DNA of 50,604 nt from Labilithrix sp. (GCA_019637225.1 JAHBWC010000067.1:1-50604), one strand, 5' to 3'; positions 1 through 8,542 are shown, counted from the stretch's first letter. Made by a program: numbers and translations. Notes: a model not told the origin generated them from the letters alone.

Positions 1-528
1 GGAGGCCTTGCAGCTGCCGCTGCACGAGGAGTCGACGTTCTTCTGGCAGCTCTGCTGGCAGCTCGAGTCGCACTGGCCGCGGCAGGTGTCGTTGCACTGC
101 TCGGCGTTCCACGCGCCCGCGCAGAGCTTCCTGCAGTTGTCGTCGCACCGGCTGTCGCAGGCCACGTGGCAGGAGACGTCGCCGCTCGCCTCGCAGTCGA
201 CCCCGCAGTCGGAGTTGCAGCTGTCGAGGCAGGTCCCCGTCGCTTCGGCGCCGCACCGGCCGTCACACGCGGCGCCGAGCGTGGCGTCGCAGACGGCGTC
301 GAAGTCGACCTCGGAGCAGCGAAGCGGACAGTCGACCTTCGCCGTCATGACGCAGCCGAGGCCGGGGCCGCCGCCGCTCTGGAGCGCGGACCGGGCGTCG
401 TCGTTCGGCGAGCTCGTGAGCGCGCACCCGAGCACCCAGCTCGCGATCGTGACGCCGATCGCGACGGACGGTCGGAACGGGCGTCCGCAGGCGCGGAGGT
501 CGACGGGGAACATCACCTGAGAATTCAT
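1..528 (-). CDS. Cys-rich lipoprotein, C-terminus beyond the window edge
   Basis: The frame is open from an ATG at 528 to the left edge (176 codons, no stop), so the gene is 3'-truncated by the window. The N-terminus is a hydrophobic stretch ending in the lipobox VLGC (Cys at about residue 35), predicting an outer-membrane or secreted lipoprotein. From about residue 60 onward the protein is a cysteine array in which Cys recur with three residues between them, for example CHVACDSRCDDNC and CNDTCRGQCDSSC, mixed with Asp, Asn and Ser. Such spacing suggests a disulfide-stapled helix or small knotted repeat, but I do not recognise a named family. A second ATG five codons downstream (513) is possible; GGAG about 8 nt before 528 favours the longer form. 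Confidence 0.75.
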   Translation of the reverse strand, partial: MNSQVMFPVDLRACGRPFRPSVAIGVTIASWVLGCALTSSPNDDARSALQSGGGPGLGCVMTAKVDCPLRCSEVDFDAVCDATLGAACDGRCGAEATGTCLDSCNSDCGVDCEASGDVSCHVACDSRCDDNCRKLCAGAWNAEQCNDTCRGQCDSSCQQSCQKNVDSSCSGSCKAS

Positions 529-608
529 GAGCTCGTCTCCGTGGGGTCGTCGAGCGCGGGCGATCGCGCCGTGAGAGCGCGCGTGACCGCGCGCGGGTCG
601 TCGAACGA

Positions 609-634
609 GGGGAAGGGAAGGGAAGGGAAGGAAG
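609..634. repeat. GGAAG pentanucleotide repeat, purine-only tract
   Basis: Four perfect GGAAG units (611-630) sit in a purine-only run in the 529-776 spacer, between the 3' end of the repeat lipoprotein gene and the start of the Cys-rich lipoprotein gene (both minus strand). The rest of this spacer shows no gene. Confidence 0.6.
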
Positions 635-727
635 TGCGAAGCAAGGAAGGCGAGCGCCGGCCGCAGAGGTCGTGGGATGCCAGGACCTCTGCGGCGGCGA
701 ACGGGGGAGAGCGCGGCGCCGCGTGGC

Positions 728-752
728 CGCCCGGCGCGTCACACGCCGGGCG
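728..752 (-). terminator. Hairpin downstream of the repeat lipoprotein gene
   Basis: A perfect 9-bp inverted repeat (CGCCCGGCG / CGCCGGGCG) with a 7-nt loop lies 25 bases beyond the stop codon of the minus-strand gene ending at 777. It has no T-tract, so it is terminator-like only by position and stability. Confidence 0.4.
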
Positions 753-776
753 TGACCACGGGCGCTGCGTGCGTGG

Positions 777-3167
777 CTATTCCGGCTTGGCGACGCGGTC
801 GCCGAGCGGAAGGGCCTCCACCGCCTCGGCGGCGGCGGCGGGCGCGATCATCGGAGCGACGACCGGCACCTTGACCGACGAGGCGCCACCGCAACCCCAG
901 AAGTTCTGGTTGAAGTCCTGGTTCGCGGCGACGGTGTTCGCGCGGTTGCTCGTGAAGACGCGGACGATGGCCGACTCGTTGTTCGAGGTGACGTTCACCT
1001 TGAGCACGAGGTGCTTCGACTGGAGATCGCTCAGGTTCGACAGCGCCGTGTAGCGCTGGTTGTTCGCCTGGTTCCGCCGCGAGTTCAGGCTGTCGGCGCG
1101 ACGGCTCTGGCTCGCGCGCGTGTCGAGCTGCGAGTTCGCGGCCGACTCGTTCGCGTTGGCCGAGGAGGCGCGCGTGTTCCGGAACAGGTCCTTCTGCGTC
1201 ATCGCGGCGTCGGCCGTCCTGACGTCGTCGTGCAGCACCTTGGTGACGTCGGTCGTGTTGCTGCGATCGAAGGCGTTCTTCGTGGTCTCGTCGTTGTGCA
1301 GGTTCGACTGGCTCGACGCCCGGTTCGCCGAGCTCTGGTTGTCGAACGAGCTCGTCCGCGCGGCGCTGCGCGAGTTCGACGCCACCTGGTCGTACGCGTT
1401 CGCGCGCGCCTTGCTGAACGCGTCCGAGAACGTGCTGTCCTTCAGGTTCGAGAACGAGTGCGAGTTCTGCTCGGCGCTCACGTCGTTCGAGGAGCTCGTG
1501 CGGGCGTTGTTGAAGGCGTTCGAGAACGTCTTGTCGTAGAGGTCCGAGAACGAGCGGTTGTTCTGGTCGGCGCTGACCTTGTTGAACGAGCTCGCGCGGG
1601 CGTTGTTGAAGGCGTTCGCGAACGTCTTGTCGTAGAGGTTCGAGAACGAGCTGTTGTTCTGCTCGTTGTCGAAGTCGTTCGAGGAGCTCGCGCGGGCGTT
1701 GTTGAAGGCGTCCGAGAACGTCTTGTCGTAGAGGCTCGAGAACGAGCTGTTGTTCTGCTCGTTGTCGAAGTCGTTCGAGGAGTGCGCGCGGGCGTTGTTG
1801 AAGGCGTTCGCGAACGTCCTGTCGTAGAGGTTCGAGAACGAGCTGTTGTTCTGGTCGTTGCGGAAGTCGTTCGACGAGCTCGCGCGCGAGTTGCTGAACA
1901 CCGAGCTCTGGTTGAAGCTGCTGACGTTGTTGATGTCGCCCCAGCCGAAGCCGCCCCAGCCCCAGCCCACCGGGGCCGCGGCCATCGCCGACTGCGACGC
2001 GAAGTTGTTCGCGCCGTTGCTCGCGCTCGCGCTGCGGTCCGAGCTGGCCGAGTTCATCCCGTCCGAGGACGAGCCGGAGCTCTGGTTCGCGTTCGCGGTG
2101 TCGAGCGAGCCCTGGCTCCGGTCGGAGAACCGGGCCGAGTTGGCGGAGTTGCTGCCGTCCGCGGCGGAGCCGGCGCGCTGGGTCGTGTTCGCGACGTCGA
2201 GCGAGCCCTGGTTCTGGTCGGAGCTCCGGGCCGAGTTGGCGGAGTTGCTGCCGTTCGCGGCGGAGCCGGAGCGCTGGGTCGCGTTCGCGGTGTCGAGCGT
2301 GCCCTGGCTCTGGTCGGAGTACCGGGCCGAGTTGGCGGCGTTGCGCGCGTCCGACGACGAGCCCGAGCGCTGGGCCGCGTTGGCGACGTCGAGCGAGGCC
2401 TGGCTCTGGTCGGAGTACCGGGCCGAGTTGGCGGCGTTGCGCGCGTCCGACGACGAGCCCTGGCGGCGATCCGCGTTCGCCATGTTGCGCGAGCCCTGGG
2501 CCTGCTCCGCGAAGCGCGCCGAGCTCGACTGGTTCATCGCGTCCGAGCGCGCGGCGGCGAACTGACCCGCGTTGGCGTTGTTGTACGAGCTCTGCTCGTT
2601 CGCCGTGTTCGACCACGAGTTCGCGTCGTTCGAGCTGGTGCGGTTGTCCCAGCCGGAGGCGTTGCTCCGCGTGAACTGCCGGTTCGTGGCGTCACGCTGG
2701 CTGCTCGTCTTGCTCACCGTGTTCGCGATCTCGGTGCTCTTGAGCGTGTTCTGCGACTCCGAGTTGTTGTACGAAGACGCGCGCTGCGCCGCCATCTGGT
2801 TCGCGCGCTGCGACGCGCTCGTGAAGTTCGAGGCCTTGTCGAACATCGACGACATCTCGTCGTCGATCGCGTTCGACTGCTGGCTGTCGGCGACGAGCGT
2901 CTCGATGTTGTTCTTGTCGAGCGCGTAGAGCTGCGCGCGCGAGTCCTTGAACGAGCTGTTGTCGAGCGCGACGTAGTTGATGAAGTCGTTCGACGTGATG
3001 TCGAAGATGCCGGAGCCGCTGCAGTCGCCGCTCACCTTGAAGCCACGCGCGGTGATCGCGGACTTCGTCTCTTGCGGCGACCTGGCCGCGTCCTCGTCTC
3101 CACACCCCGCCGCCGCGGCGGCGAGCATTCCGAGGATCGCAGCGCTGAACGAAGAACGATTGGTCAT
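777..3167 (-). CDS. Ser/Asn/Ala-rich lipoprotein with two families of 32-residue repeats
   Basis: This is a predicted 796-residue secreted lipoprotein. The signal peptide ends in LAAAAAGC with the lipid-modified Cys at residue 22, followed by acidic residues. Residues 216-375 form five tandem 32-residue repeats of the type SARYSDQSQxSLDVANAxQ. A Gly/Trp-rich linker (WGWGGFGWG, about 402-410) separates them from a second array at 426-585: five 32-residue repeats of the type NARASSSNDFDNEQNNSSF followed by LYDKTF. The C-terminus returns to Val/Ala/Pro-rich sequence. Cysteine is nearly absent apart from two residues near each end. The ATG at 3167 is chosen because GGAG lies 6 nt upstream; an ATG four codons earlier (3179) is possible. 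I recognise no family. A structural fibre, adhesin or matrix role is inference from composition and periodicity only. Confidence 0.8.
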   Translation of the reverse strand: MTNRSSFSAAILGMLAAAAAGCGDEDAARSPQETKSAITARGFKVSGDCSGSGIFDITSNDFINYVALDNSSFKDSRAQLYALDKNNIETLVADSQQSNAIDDEMSSMFDKASNFTSASQRANQMAAQRASSYNNSESQNTLKSTEIANTVSKTSSQRDATNRQFTRSNASGWDNRTSSNDANSWSNTANEQSSYNNANAGQFAAARSDAMNQSSSARFAEQAQGSRNMANADRRQGSSSDARNAANSARYSDQSQASLDVANAAQRSGSSSDARNAANSARYSDQSQGTLDTANATQRSGSAANGSNSANSARSSDQNQGSLDVANTTQRAGSAADGSNSANSARFSDRSQGSLDTANANQSSGSSSDGMNSASSDRSASASNGANNFASQSAMAAAPVGWGWGGFGWGDINNVSSFNQSSVFSNSRASSSNDFRNDQNNSSFSNLYDRTFANAFNNARAHSSNDFDNEQNNSSFSSLYDKTFSDAFNNARASSSNDFDNEQNNSSFSNLYDKTFANAFNNARASSFNKVSADQNNRSFSDLYDKTFSNAFNNARTSSSNDVSAEQNSHSFSNLKDSTFSDAFSKARANAYDQVASNSRSAARTSSFDNQSSANRASSQSNLHNDETTKNAFDRSNTTDVTKVLHDDVRTADAAMTQKDLFRNTRASSANANESAANSQLDTRASQSRRADSLNSRRNQANNQRYTALSNLSDLQSKHLVLKVNVTSNNESAIVRVFTSNRANTVAANQDFNQNFWGCGGASSVKVPVVAPMIAPAAAAEAVEALPLGDRVAKPE
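1413..1892 (-). repeat. Five in-frame 96-bp tandem repeats (family B)
   Basis: This array encodes residues 426-585 of the repeat lipoprotein. Each unit is exactly 96 bp and gives a 32-residue motif containing NDFDNEQNNSSF and LYDKTF. Units two and three are nearly identical at DNA level, suggesting recent duplication or gene conversion. Confidence 0.85.
2043..2522 (-). repeat. Five in-frame 96-bp tandem repeats (family A)
   Basis: This array encodes residues 216-375 of the same lipoprotein, with units of the type SARYSDQSQxSLDVAN followed by an SGSSSD block. The period (32 residues) equals that of family B although the sequences differ, implying a shared structural repeat length. Confidence 0.85.
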
Positions 3168-3804
3168 GACAGACTCCATGTATCGAGTAAGGGAACGCTC
3201 GCCTGGTTCGATCGCAGGCGAGCTCGCGGCTGCGCGCTGGGCGAGTCGCGACCGGGGCCCCGAGCAACCCACGTGCCCTCCGCCGGACGCCGCGCGAGCG
3301 CGGAACGAAGGCCGGCTCGCGAGAAATTGACGCGCGGCGAGCGCCGACGAGCAGAGCGACGCGCGTGTCCGCTCAGCGCTCGAGTCCGATCGTGCGCACA
3401 GCAGAGAACGCAGCGCGAAGCGTGAATCTGCACGCTCGCGAAAGCAGCGTGAGCCGCCGAGTGCCAGCGGAGCCGTCATGTGTAGAGCGCAAGCGAGACA
3501 GTCGTGGCGGTTGTCGGCGCTCATTCCCGCTCGACCATGACTTCGGTGCGTGCATGGAGGTGCACGCTCGCGGTCTCGATCGGTCGTGGTCTTCGCCGGC
3601 GCGCGTTTTCTCGTGCGTTCCACCGGACGAGCCCGAGATCGAGCGCGGGCGCTTCGCGAACGCTCAGCTCTTCGCGCCCGTGAGCGTCGAGCTTCGCCCG
3701 CTCAGCCTTCGGCGAGCGATGAGCTCTCGGCGCTCTGCCGTTTCACGAACGCCGAGCTTCGTTTCGCTCGAGCGTCGTCGAACGCGGAGCTCGCTCGCCG
3801 AACG
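3168..3804. other. Gene-free spacer, 637 bp, with a leader hairpin near the left end
   Basis: This spacer lies between the start of the repeat lipoprotein gene (minus) and the stop of the first Mla-type ATPase gene (minus). The open frames here have the arginine-rich composition of GC-bias shadows and no start with a convincing ribosome site. GAGCTC-type motifs are frequent in the right half. Apart from the hairpin at 3197-3223 I see no defined element; a promoter for the lipoprotein gene should lie in the left part. Confidence 0.5.
3197..3223 (-). promoter_or_regulatory. Leader hairpin 5' of the repeat lipoprotein gene
   Basis: A perfect 9-bp stem (GCTCGCCTG / CAGGCGAGC) closes a 9-nt loop GTTCGATCG. 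It lies about 30 nt upstream of the start at 3167 and about 20 nt upstream of its GGAG, so it would be in the 5' untranslated leader if transcription starts farther upstream. Confidence 0.4.
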
Positions 3805-4548
3805 TCAGAGCTCCATCGGGCCGGTGGCTCGACCGGTGATGAACTGCTGGACGATGCCGTTCGGCGTGCTCCTGAACTCGTCGCGGGTGCCGTAGAGCAG
3901 GACCTTCCCGCGGTAGAGCATGACGATGCGGTCGGCGATCGTGAAGATGCTCGAGAGGTCGTGGCTCACGACGATCGACGTGACGCCGAGCTTGTCGGAC
4001 AGCTCACGGATGAGGACGTCGACGCGCCGGGCGCTCACCGGGTCGAGGGAGGTCGTGGGTTCGTCGAAGAGGACGTACGAGGGGTCGAGCGTGAGCGCCC
4101 GTGCGATCGCGACGCGCTTGCGCATGCCGTCGCCGAGCTCGGGCGGATAGCGATCTCCGAACTCTTGCATGTGGACGAGCTCGAGCCGCCGCCGCGCCTC
4201 TGCGATCGCGTCCTTGAGGCTGAGCGCCTTGTGCTTGCGGAGAGGGAGCGCGACGTTCTCGGCGCAGGTCATCGAGTCGAAGAGCGTCGAGTGCTGGAAC
4301 ACCATCGCGCACTTCATCCGCACGGGGCCCATCCGCTGCTCGTCGAACTTCGAGATCTCCTCGCCGTCGAGCCAGATCTCCCCCGAGTCCGGGTAGAGCA
4401 GCCCGACGAGGTGCTTGATGAGCACGCTCTTGCCGACGCCCGACGCCCCGATGATGAAGAACACCGATCCCGTCGGCACGTCGAACGAGACGTCGTTGAG
4501 GACGGTCTTCGGGCCGAACGACTTGACGATGTGCTTGAACTGGATCAA
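3805..4548 (-). CDS. MlaF/MceG-type ABC transporter ATPase with degenerate signature motif
   Basis: ATP-binding subunit of an Mla/Mce-type lipid transporter, acting at the cytoplasmic face with MlaE-type permeases. Visible motifs: Walker A GASGVGKS (residues 34-41), Q-loop FQHS (Q85), Walker B YVLFDEP (158-164, catalytic Glu present) and H-switch SHD (H196). The signature reads LGDGM (138-142) where the family has LSGGM or LSGGQ, so the serine that contacts the partner's gamma-phosphate is lost. The TTG at 4548 aligns with the usual family start (IQFKHIVKSFG); an upstream TTG at 4632 would add 28 residues. The gene stands alone on the minus strand, divergent from the cytochrome gene at 4721. 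A second MlaF-like gene (8968-9723) and two permease genes lie 2-6 kb away. With 247 residues it is of normal family length. Confidence 0.88.
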   Translation of the reverse strand: MIQFKHIVKSFGPKTVLNDVSFDVPTGSVFFIIGASGVGKSVLIKHLVGLLYPDSGEIWLDGEEISKFDEQRMGPVRMKCAMVFQHSTLFDSMTCAENVALPLRKHKALSLKDAIAEARRRLELVHMQEFGDRYPPELGDGMRKRVAIARALTLDPSYVLFDEPTTSLDPVSARRVDVLIRELSDKLGVTSIVVSHDLSSIFTIADRIVMLYRGKVLLYGTRDEFRSTPNGIVQQFITGRATGPMEL

Positions 4549-4720
4549 CGGTCTTGGCGTGTACCGGGTCGCAGCGATCCCGAGCGGAAAGACGCTATCA
4601 TCGTAGAACAAAACGCGCAGCCGCCCGTCCAATCGGATCAGCGGCGCGGCGGACCGGGCCTCCGAAGCGCGTTTTCTGGGCGCGTTTTCCGGGCGCGAAC
4701 GAGTCGACAGGAGTTTCTGG

Positions 4721-5065
4721 ATGCGAACGAATCATCGATGGCTTGCCACTCTCACGGTCGCGCTCGCTGCAGCGGCGGCTCTGGCCAGCGTCCCGGCGTC
4801 CGCGGCGCCGGACACGTCCCTCAAGGACACGATGAAGAAGATGCAGGCCCAGGTCCTCAACGGCGACGCCAAGCCGCTCGCTGGCATGTTCGATGCCACG
4901 AAGGGCAAGGGGAAGCCGGAGTTCGCGAACTGGGCGGCCATCTCCGACAAGGGCAAGGCTGCGGCGGCCAAGGGCGATCTCGACGGCGCGAAGGCGACGT
5001 GCAAGGAGTGCCACGACGCCTACCGCACGGACTTCAAGACGAAGTACGGCTCGAAGGCTCCCTGA
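4721..5065 (+). CDS. Small periplasmic c-type cytochrome, cytochrome c'-like C-terminus
   Basis: This 114-residue protein has a clear Sec signal peptide (basic MRTNHR start, hydrophobic core, cleavage likely after PASAA, about residue 29) and one haem-attachment motif CKECH at 94-98 near the C-terminus. The position of the motif and the following DAYRxDFKxKYG resemble the last helix of cytochrome c'/c556 proteins, but the mature part (about 85 residues) is shorter than the usual four-helix family. Candidate axial methionines are M38, M41 or M56. The start is supported by AGGAG 7 nt upstream. It is divergent from the ATPase gene and precedes a kinase gene; its redox partner is unknown. Confidence 0.8.
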   Translation: MRTNHRWLATLTVALAAAAALASVPASAAPDTSLKDTMKKMQAQVLNGDAKPLAGMFDATKGKGKPEFANWAAISDKGKAAAAKGDLDGAKATCKECHDAYRTDFKTKYGSKAP

Positions 5066-5095
5066 TCGCCGACGGCAAGCTCGAGCGTGGCGATC
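5064..5095 (+). terminator. Inverted repeat at the end of the cytochrome gene
   Basis: GATCGCC and GGCGATC form a 7-bp stem around an 18-nt loop, starting at the stop codon. There is no T-tract, so termination is only suggested by position. Confidence 0.3.
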
Positions 5096-5240
5096 GCCTT
5101 GCGGGCGTGTCGCGAGAGGCCTGTCCGCGAGAGGCGGAGGGGCGCTGCGGCGGTCGGGCGCGTGGTGGGAAGTCCATTTTCTGGCTCAATCGGGGTGAGT
5201 CGTTAGACTTCGGGCCGACGGCTTCCCGCCGCTCTTCCCG

Positions 5241-6845
5241 ATGACGCACAACCAGCTACAAGCGGGCGACTTCGTGACTCCGGCCGTGAGGCTCGTTCGG
5301 CCCCTGGCCGAGGGCGGCATGGGTCGCGTATGGATCGCCGAGCATCAGGGGCTCCACGCCGAGGTCGTGGTGAAGCTGATGGCCCCGGAGATGGCGGAGC
5401 GACCCGATGGCGCGGAGCGCTTCGCGCGCGAGGCCGCCGTCTGCGCCGCGATCAAGAGCCCGCACGTCGTGCAGGTCTTCGATCACGGCGTCACCGACGA
5501 AGGGACGCCGTACATCGTGATGGAGCTGCTCGAGGGCAAGGACCTCGGCGCGCACCTCGTCGAGCACGGGCGAATGGATCCGCTCGACGTCATCACCTTC
5601 GTTGGCCAGATCGGCAAGGCGCTCTCGAAGGCCCACAAGGCGTCGATCGTCCATCGCGACATCAAGCCCGACAACATCTTCCTCTGCGAGACCGAGGGCG
5701 GCGAGGTCTTCGCCAAGCTGCTCGACTTCGGCACGGCGAGGCGCGAGACCGAGACGAGCTCGCGCACGACGGTGCCCGGTCAGATCATGGGCACGCCGTA
5801 CTACATGAGCCCGGAGCAGAGCGTGGGCTCGGCCGACATCGACGAGCGCTCCGACATCTGGTCGCTCGGGGTGGTCGCGTTCGAGGCGCTCACCGGACAG
5901 CGGCCGTTCGACGGCGCCTCGGTCGGCGCGATCACGATCGCGATCCATGGCCCGCTGCCGAAGGTGACGGACGCCGTCCCCGAGCTGCCCGCCGCGGTCG
6001 ACGCGTGGTTCGCCCGCGCGTGCGCGCAGGCGCGGGACGATCGCTTCGCGACGGTGCGGGAGGCGACCGACGCCTTCGTCGAGGCCATCACCGGCCGAGA
6101 GCCCGTCGATCAGCCGACCGAGTCGGTCTTCTTCCCGCCGACCCAGCCGAAGAAGGAGAGCACCCCGGTCCGGCCCGTCACGCGGCCGATCACGCCGCTC
6201 AGCGCGTCGCTGCCGGAGCGCGGCGCCGAGAAGCGCTTCACGACGATCGCCGCCGCGGCCGTCATGGGGATGGCCGCGATCGCGATGGTGGGGATCGTCC
6301 TCGGGCGAGCGCCCGCCGAGCCTGCGCGGGTCGACGCGCCGCCGACCACGCACGCCGCGGACGTGCCGTTGCCGCAGCACGCCTCGGCCGCGCCGGGCGC
6401 AGCGCCGCCGGCGGCCGACCCGAGCGACGACGGGACGAAGGACGAGCCCGCGGCCGCGGCCGAGAAGACCGAGGCGAAGGGCGTGCTTCTTGCGAGCCCG
6501 CCGGCGAAGAACGAGGCGGCGGCGAAGGCGCCGGCAGCGAAGGCGCCTGCGGCCACCGCGGCGGCGAAGGCGCCGGCGTCGAAGGCGCCTGCGGCCACCG
6601 CGGCGGCGAAGACGCCGTCGGCCACCGCCGCGGCGAAGGCGCCGGCGGCCGGCCCGCGCGCGAAGACCAAGGAGGGCGCGGACGACGATCTCGAGCGCCT
6701 CGCGAACGCGGCGTCGAAGCACGCGGCCCCGGAGCCCGCGCCGCCGCCGTCCGCGGCGCCGGTGTCTCCGCCGGCGCCGGGTTCGGCGTCTCCTCCGGCG
6801 GTCACGCCGGAGCCCTCGTCACCGCCGCCGCTGCCGGCGCCCTGA
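5241..6845 (+). CDS. Ser/Thr protein kinase with transmembrane segment and Ala/Lys/Pro-rich tail
   Basis: A 534-residue Hanks-type kinase. The glycine loop is AEGGMG (23-28), the catalytic lysine is K45 (VVVKLM), the catalytic loop is HRDIKPDN (138-145), the metal-binding DFG is at 162-164, and the APE equivalent is SPEQ (190-193) after GTPYYM. All catalytic residues are present. A single transmembrane helix spans about 334-355, so the kinase domain is cytoplasmic and the tail periplasmic. The tail contains AKAPA-type repeats and a Pro/Ser-rich end, with no recognisable sensor domain. The gene sits between the cytochrome gene and, convergently, the MlaE permease genes. Substrates cannot be told from sequence. 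Confidence 0.92.
   Translation: MTHNQLQAGDFVTPAVRLVRPLAEGGMGRVWIAEHQGLHAEVVVKLMAPEMAERPDGAERFAREAAVCAAIKSPHVVQVFDHGVTDEGTPYIVMELLEGKDLGAHLVEHGRMDPLDVITFVGQIGKALSKAHKASIVHRDIKPDNIFLCETEGGEVFAKLLDFGTARRETETSSRTTVPGQIMGTPYYMSPEQSVGSADIDERSDIWSLGVVAFEALTGQRPFDGASVGAITIAIHGPLPKVTDAVPELPAAVDAWFARACAQARDDRFATVREATDAFVEAITGREPVDQPTESVFFPPTQPKKESTPVRPVTRPITPLSASLPERGAEKRFTTIAAAAVMGMAAIAMVGIVLGRAPAEPARVDAPPTTHAADVPLPQHASAAPGAAPPAADPSDDGTKDEPAAAAEKTEAKGVLLASPPAKNEAAAKAPAAKAPAATAAAKAPASKAPAATAAAKTPSATAAAKAPAAGPRAKTKEGADDDLERLANAASKHAAPEPAPPPSAAPVSPPAPGSASPPAVTPEPSSPPPLPAP
6522..6605 (+). repeat. Two 42-bp tandem repeats encoding the AKAPA tail
   Basis: Two nearly identical 42-bp units, followed by degenerate partial copies to about 6650, encode the Ala/Lys/Pro segment (AKAPA, KAPAATAA) of the kinase tail. 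The composition resembles histone H1-like low-complexity tails. Confidence 0.6.
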
Positions 6846-6884
6846 CGCGCGATCCGCACGGCGCCGTCGGCCGGGGAGGAGCCC

Positions 6885-7709
6885 TCAGCCGGGAAAGATG
6901 AGGAAGCCGGCGCCCGAGATGAAGAAGTTGAGGATGATGATCGCGAGCGACGTGTTGACGACGGCGCGGGTGGTCGCCCAGCCGACGCCCTCGGAGCCGC
7001 CGAACGTCGAGAGCCCGCAGTAGCCGCTCACGATCGGAATGGCCGCGCCGTAGGCGAGGCACTTCGCGAGCCCGATCGACAGATCGCCGACGTCCACGAG
7101 CGTCATGTTGAAGAAGGTCTGGAGCGGGACGTCGAAGGCGACATACGCCGTCACGCCTCCGGCGACGAACGCGACCGTCCCCGCCCAGACGATGAGGCAG
7201 AGCGTCATCACGACGCTCGCGATGAAGCGTGGGACGATGAGAAAGTCGATGGGATCGGCGGCGCACATGCGGAGGGCGTCGACCTGCTCGGTCACGACCA
7301 TCGAGCCGATCTCGGCGGCGATCCCTGCGCCGACGCGCGTCGCGAGCATGAGCGCGCCGAGCGACGCCGCGAGGTCCCGCACGAGGAGCTCGAGGTAGGT
7401 CGCGCCGAGCATCGTGAACTCGGGGACGACGCGCTTCGCTTGCAGGCCCGCCTGGTAGACGAGGATCATCCCGATGAAGCCCATCGTCGTCGAGATGAAG
7501 AAGAGCGAGCGGTTGCCCATCTCGTACATCTGCTGCGCGAGCGCGCCCTTCTCGCGCCGCCCGCGGAACGTGTAGAAGAGCGTCCGCACGAAGACCGAGT
7601 AGAGCTCGCGTCCGCCGAGGAGCAGATCGATGGCCGCGGCGCCGAGGAGGCCGATCGGCCCGAGGTCCTCGTGCTGCTTCTTCTCGATCGTGCCGACCTG
7701 GTTCTGCAT
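6885..7709 (-). CDS. MlaE/YrbE-type ABC permease, paralogue 1
   Basis: A 274-residue integral membrane permease of the MlaE (YrbE, DUF140) family that moves phospholipid-like substrates with an MlaF-type ATPase. Typical family blocks are visible: an N-terminal amphipathic segment, a hydrophobic helix around GFIGMILVYQAG, the conserved loop EIGSMVVTEQVDALR followed by DPIDFLIVPR, and a last helix with NFFISGAGFL. The ATG at 7709 lies 6 nt after the stop of the upstream permease gene, and its GAGG overlaps that stop codon, indicating translational coupling. It is the last gene of the minus-strand run that starts with the acyl-CoA ligase. Two different permeases side by side recall the yrbEA-yrbEB pairs of mycobacterial mce operons. 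Confidence 0.92.
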   Translation of the reverse strand: MQNQVGTIEKKQHEDLGPIGLLGAAAIDLLLGGRELYSVFVRTLFYTFRGRREKGALAQQMYEMGNRSLFFISTTMGFIGMILVYQAGLQAKRVVPEFTMLGATYLELLVRDLAASLGALMLATRVGAGIAAEIGSMVVTEQVDALRMCAADPIDFLIVPRFIASVVMTLCLIVWAGTVAFVAGGVTAYVAFDVPLQTFFNMTLVDVGDLSIGLAKCLAYGAAIPIVSGYCGLSTFGGSEGVGWATTRAVVNTSLAIIILNFFISGAGFLIFPG

Positions 7710-7715
7710 CCCGCC

Positions 7716-8542
7716 TCAGCCGCCGATGGCGAAGCTCACGAGGTAGTCGAGCACGAAGATCCCCGCCGCGCTGGTGACGACGGTCGCGTTGACGGCGCGC
7801 CCGACGCCCGGCGCGCCGCCCGTGGTCGCGAGGCCGAAGTGGCAGCTCGCGAGCGCCATCACGAGGCCGAAGACGACGCTCTTGAAGAGGCCGCTCGCGA
7901 CGTCGCCGAAGTCGAGGAGGCCGACCGTGAGGCCGTTGTAGAACGTGGTCGTGCTGACGCCGAGGAGCGCCTGGCCGGTGTACGCCGCGCCGAAGAGCGC
8001 GAGCGCGTCGGCGAAGAGCGTCATCATGAAGAGCGTGCTCACGATGGCGATGAAGCGCGGCGCGATCAAAAACGCGATCGGGTCGATCGCGAGCACGCGG
8101 AGCGCGTCGAGCTGCTCGGTGACGACCATGGTGCCGAGCTCGGCGGTGTTGTTCGCGCCGACGCGGCCCGAGATCATCAGCGCCGTGAGGAGCGGCGCGA
8201 TCTCGCGGAGCGTTCCGAAGCCGGCGCCCCAGCCGAGCAGGCCCTCGGCGCCGTACCGCTTCACGATCGTCGCGGCCTGGATGACCATGATGGCGCCCGT
8301 GAAGAGCGCGGTCACCACGACGATGGGCAGCGACTTGACCGCCATCTTGTAGAGGTTCTTCCAGAGCTCGCGGGCGTCGATGCGGAGCCGGACGGTGCGC
8401 GCGAGGATCTTCGCGAAGAGGATCGTCATCCCGCCGGCGGTGTGCGCGGCCGACAAAAACCCACCGCCGAGCGCGGCGAGGAACGTCGCGATCGCGCCGG
8501 GCGCGGCCGCCTTCTCGGGGTTGGTCGTCTGCGCGGCCATGG
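7716..8542 (-). CDS. MlaE/YrbE-type ABC permease, paralogue 2
   Basis: A 275-residue MlaE-family permease, clearly related to but distinct from its downstream neighbour. It shares the block ELGTMVVTEQLDALRVL and DPIAFLIAPRF and a similar set of hydrophobic helices. The ATG at 8542 is preferred; an in-frame GTG at 8564 would add seven residues without a hydrophobic or conserved extension. No strong ribosome site is visible. Two unlike permeases and two unlike ATPases in one locus suggest a heteromeric transporter core. I see no MlaD/MCE-domain gene, MlaB or MlaC gene in the window. Confidence 0.92.

Noticed and set aside
1413..2522. Regular direct repeats that might suggest a CRISPR array
   Set aside because: The repeats are contiguous 96-bp in-frame coding units with no unique spacers and no cas genes nearby.
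3197..3223. GGTTCGATC-like sequence resembling a tRNA T-arm
   Set aside because: The stem-loop stands alone; no acceptor, D or anticodon arms can be built around it.
739..3425. Long open frames on both strands opposite or offset to the repeat lipoprotein gene (up to 804 codons)
   Set aside because: They are shadows of the 96-bp repeats and high GC: Arg/Val/Glu-rich dipeptide composition, no plausible start, and mutually exclusive with the lipoprotein that has a signal peptide and lipobox.
3550..5244. 564-codon plus-strand frame across the ATPase and cytochrome genes
   Set aside because: It overlaps two well-supported genes, is Arg-rich and lacks any family motif.
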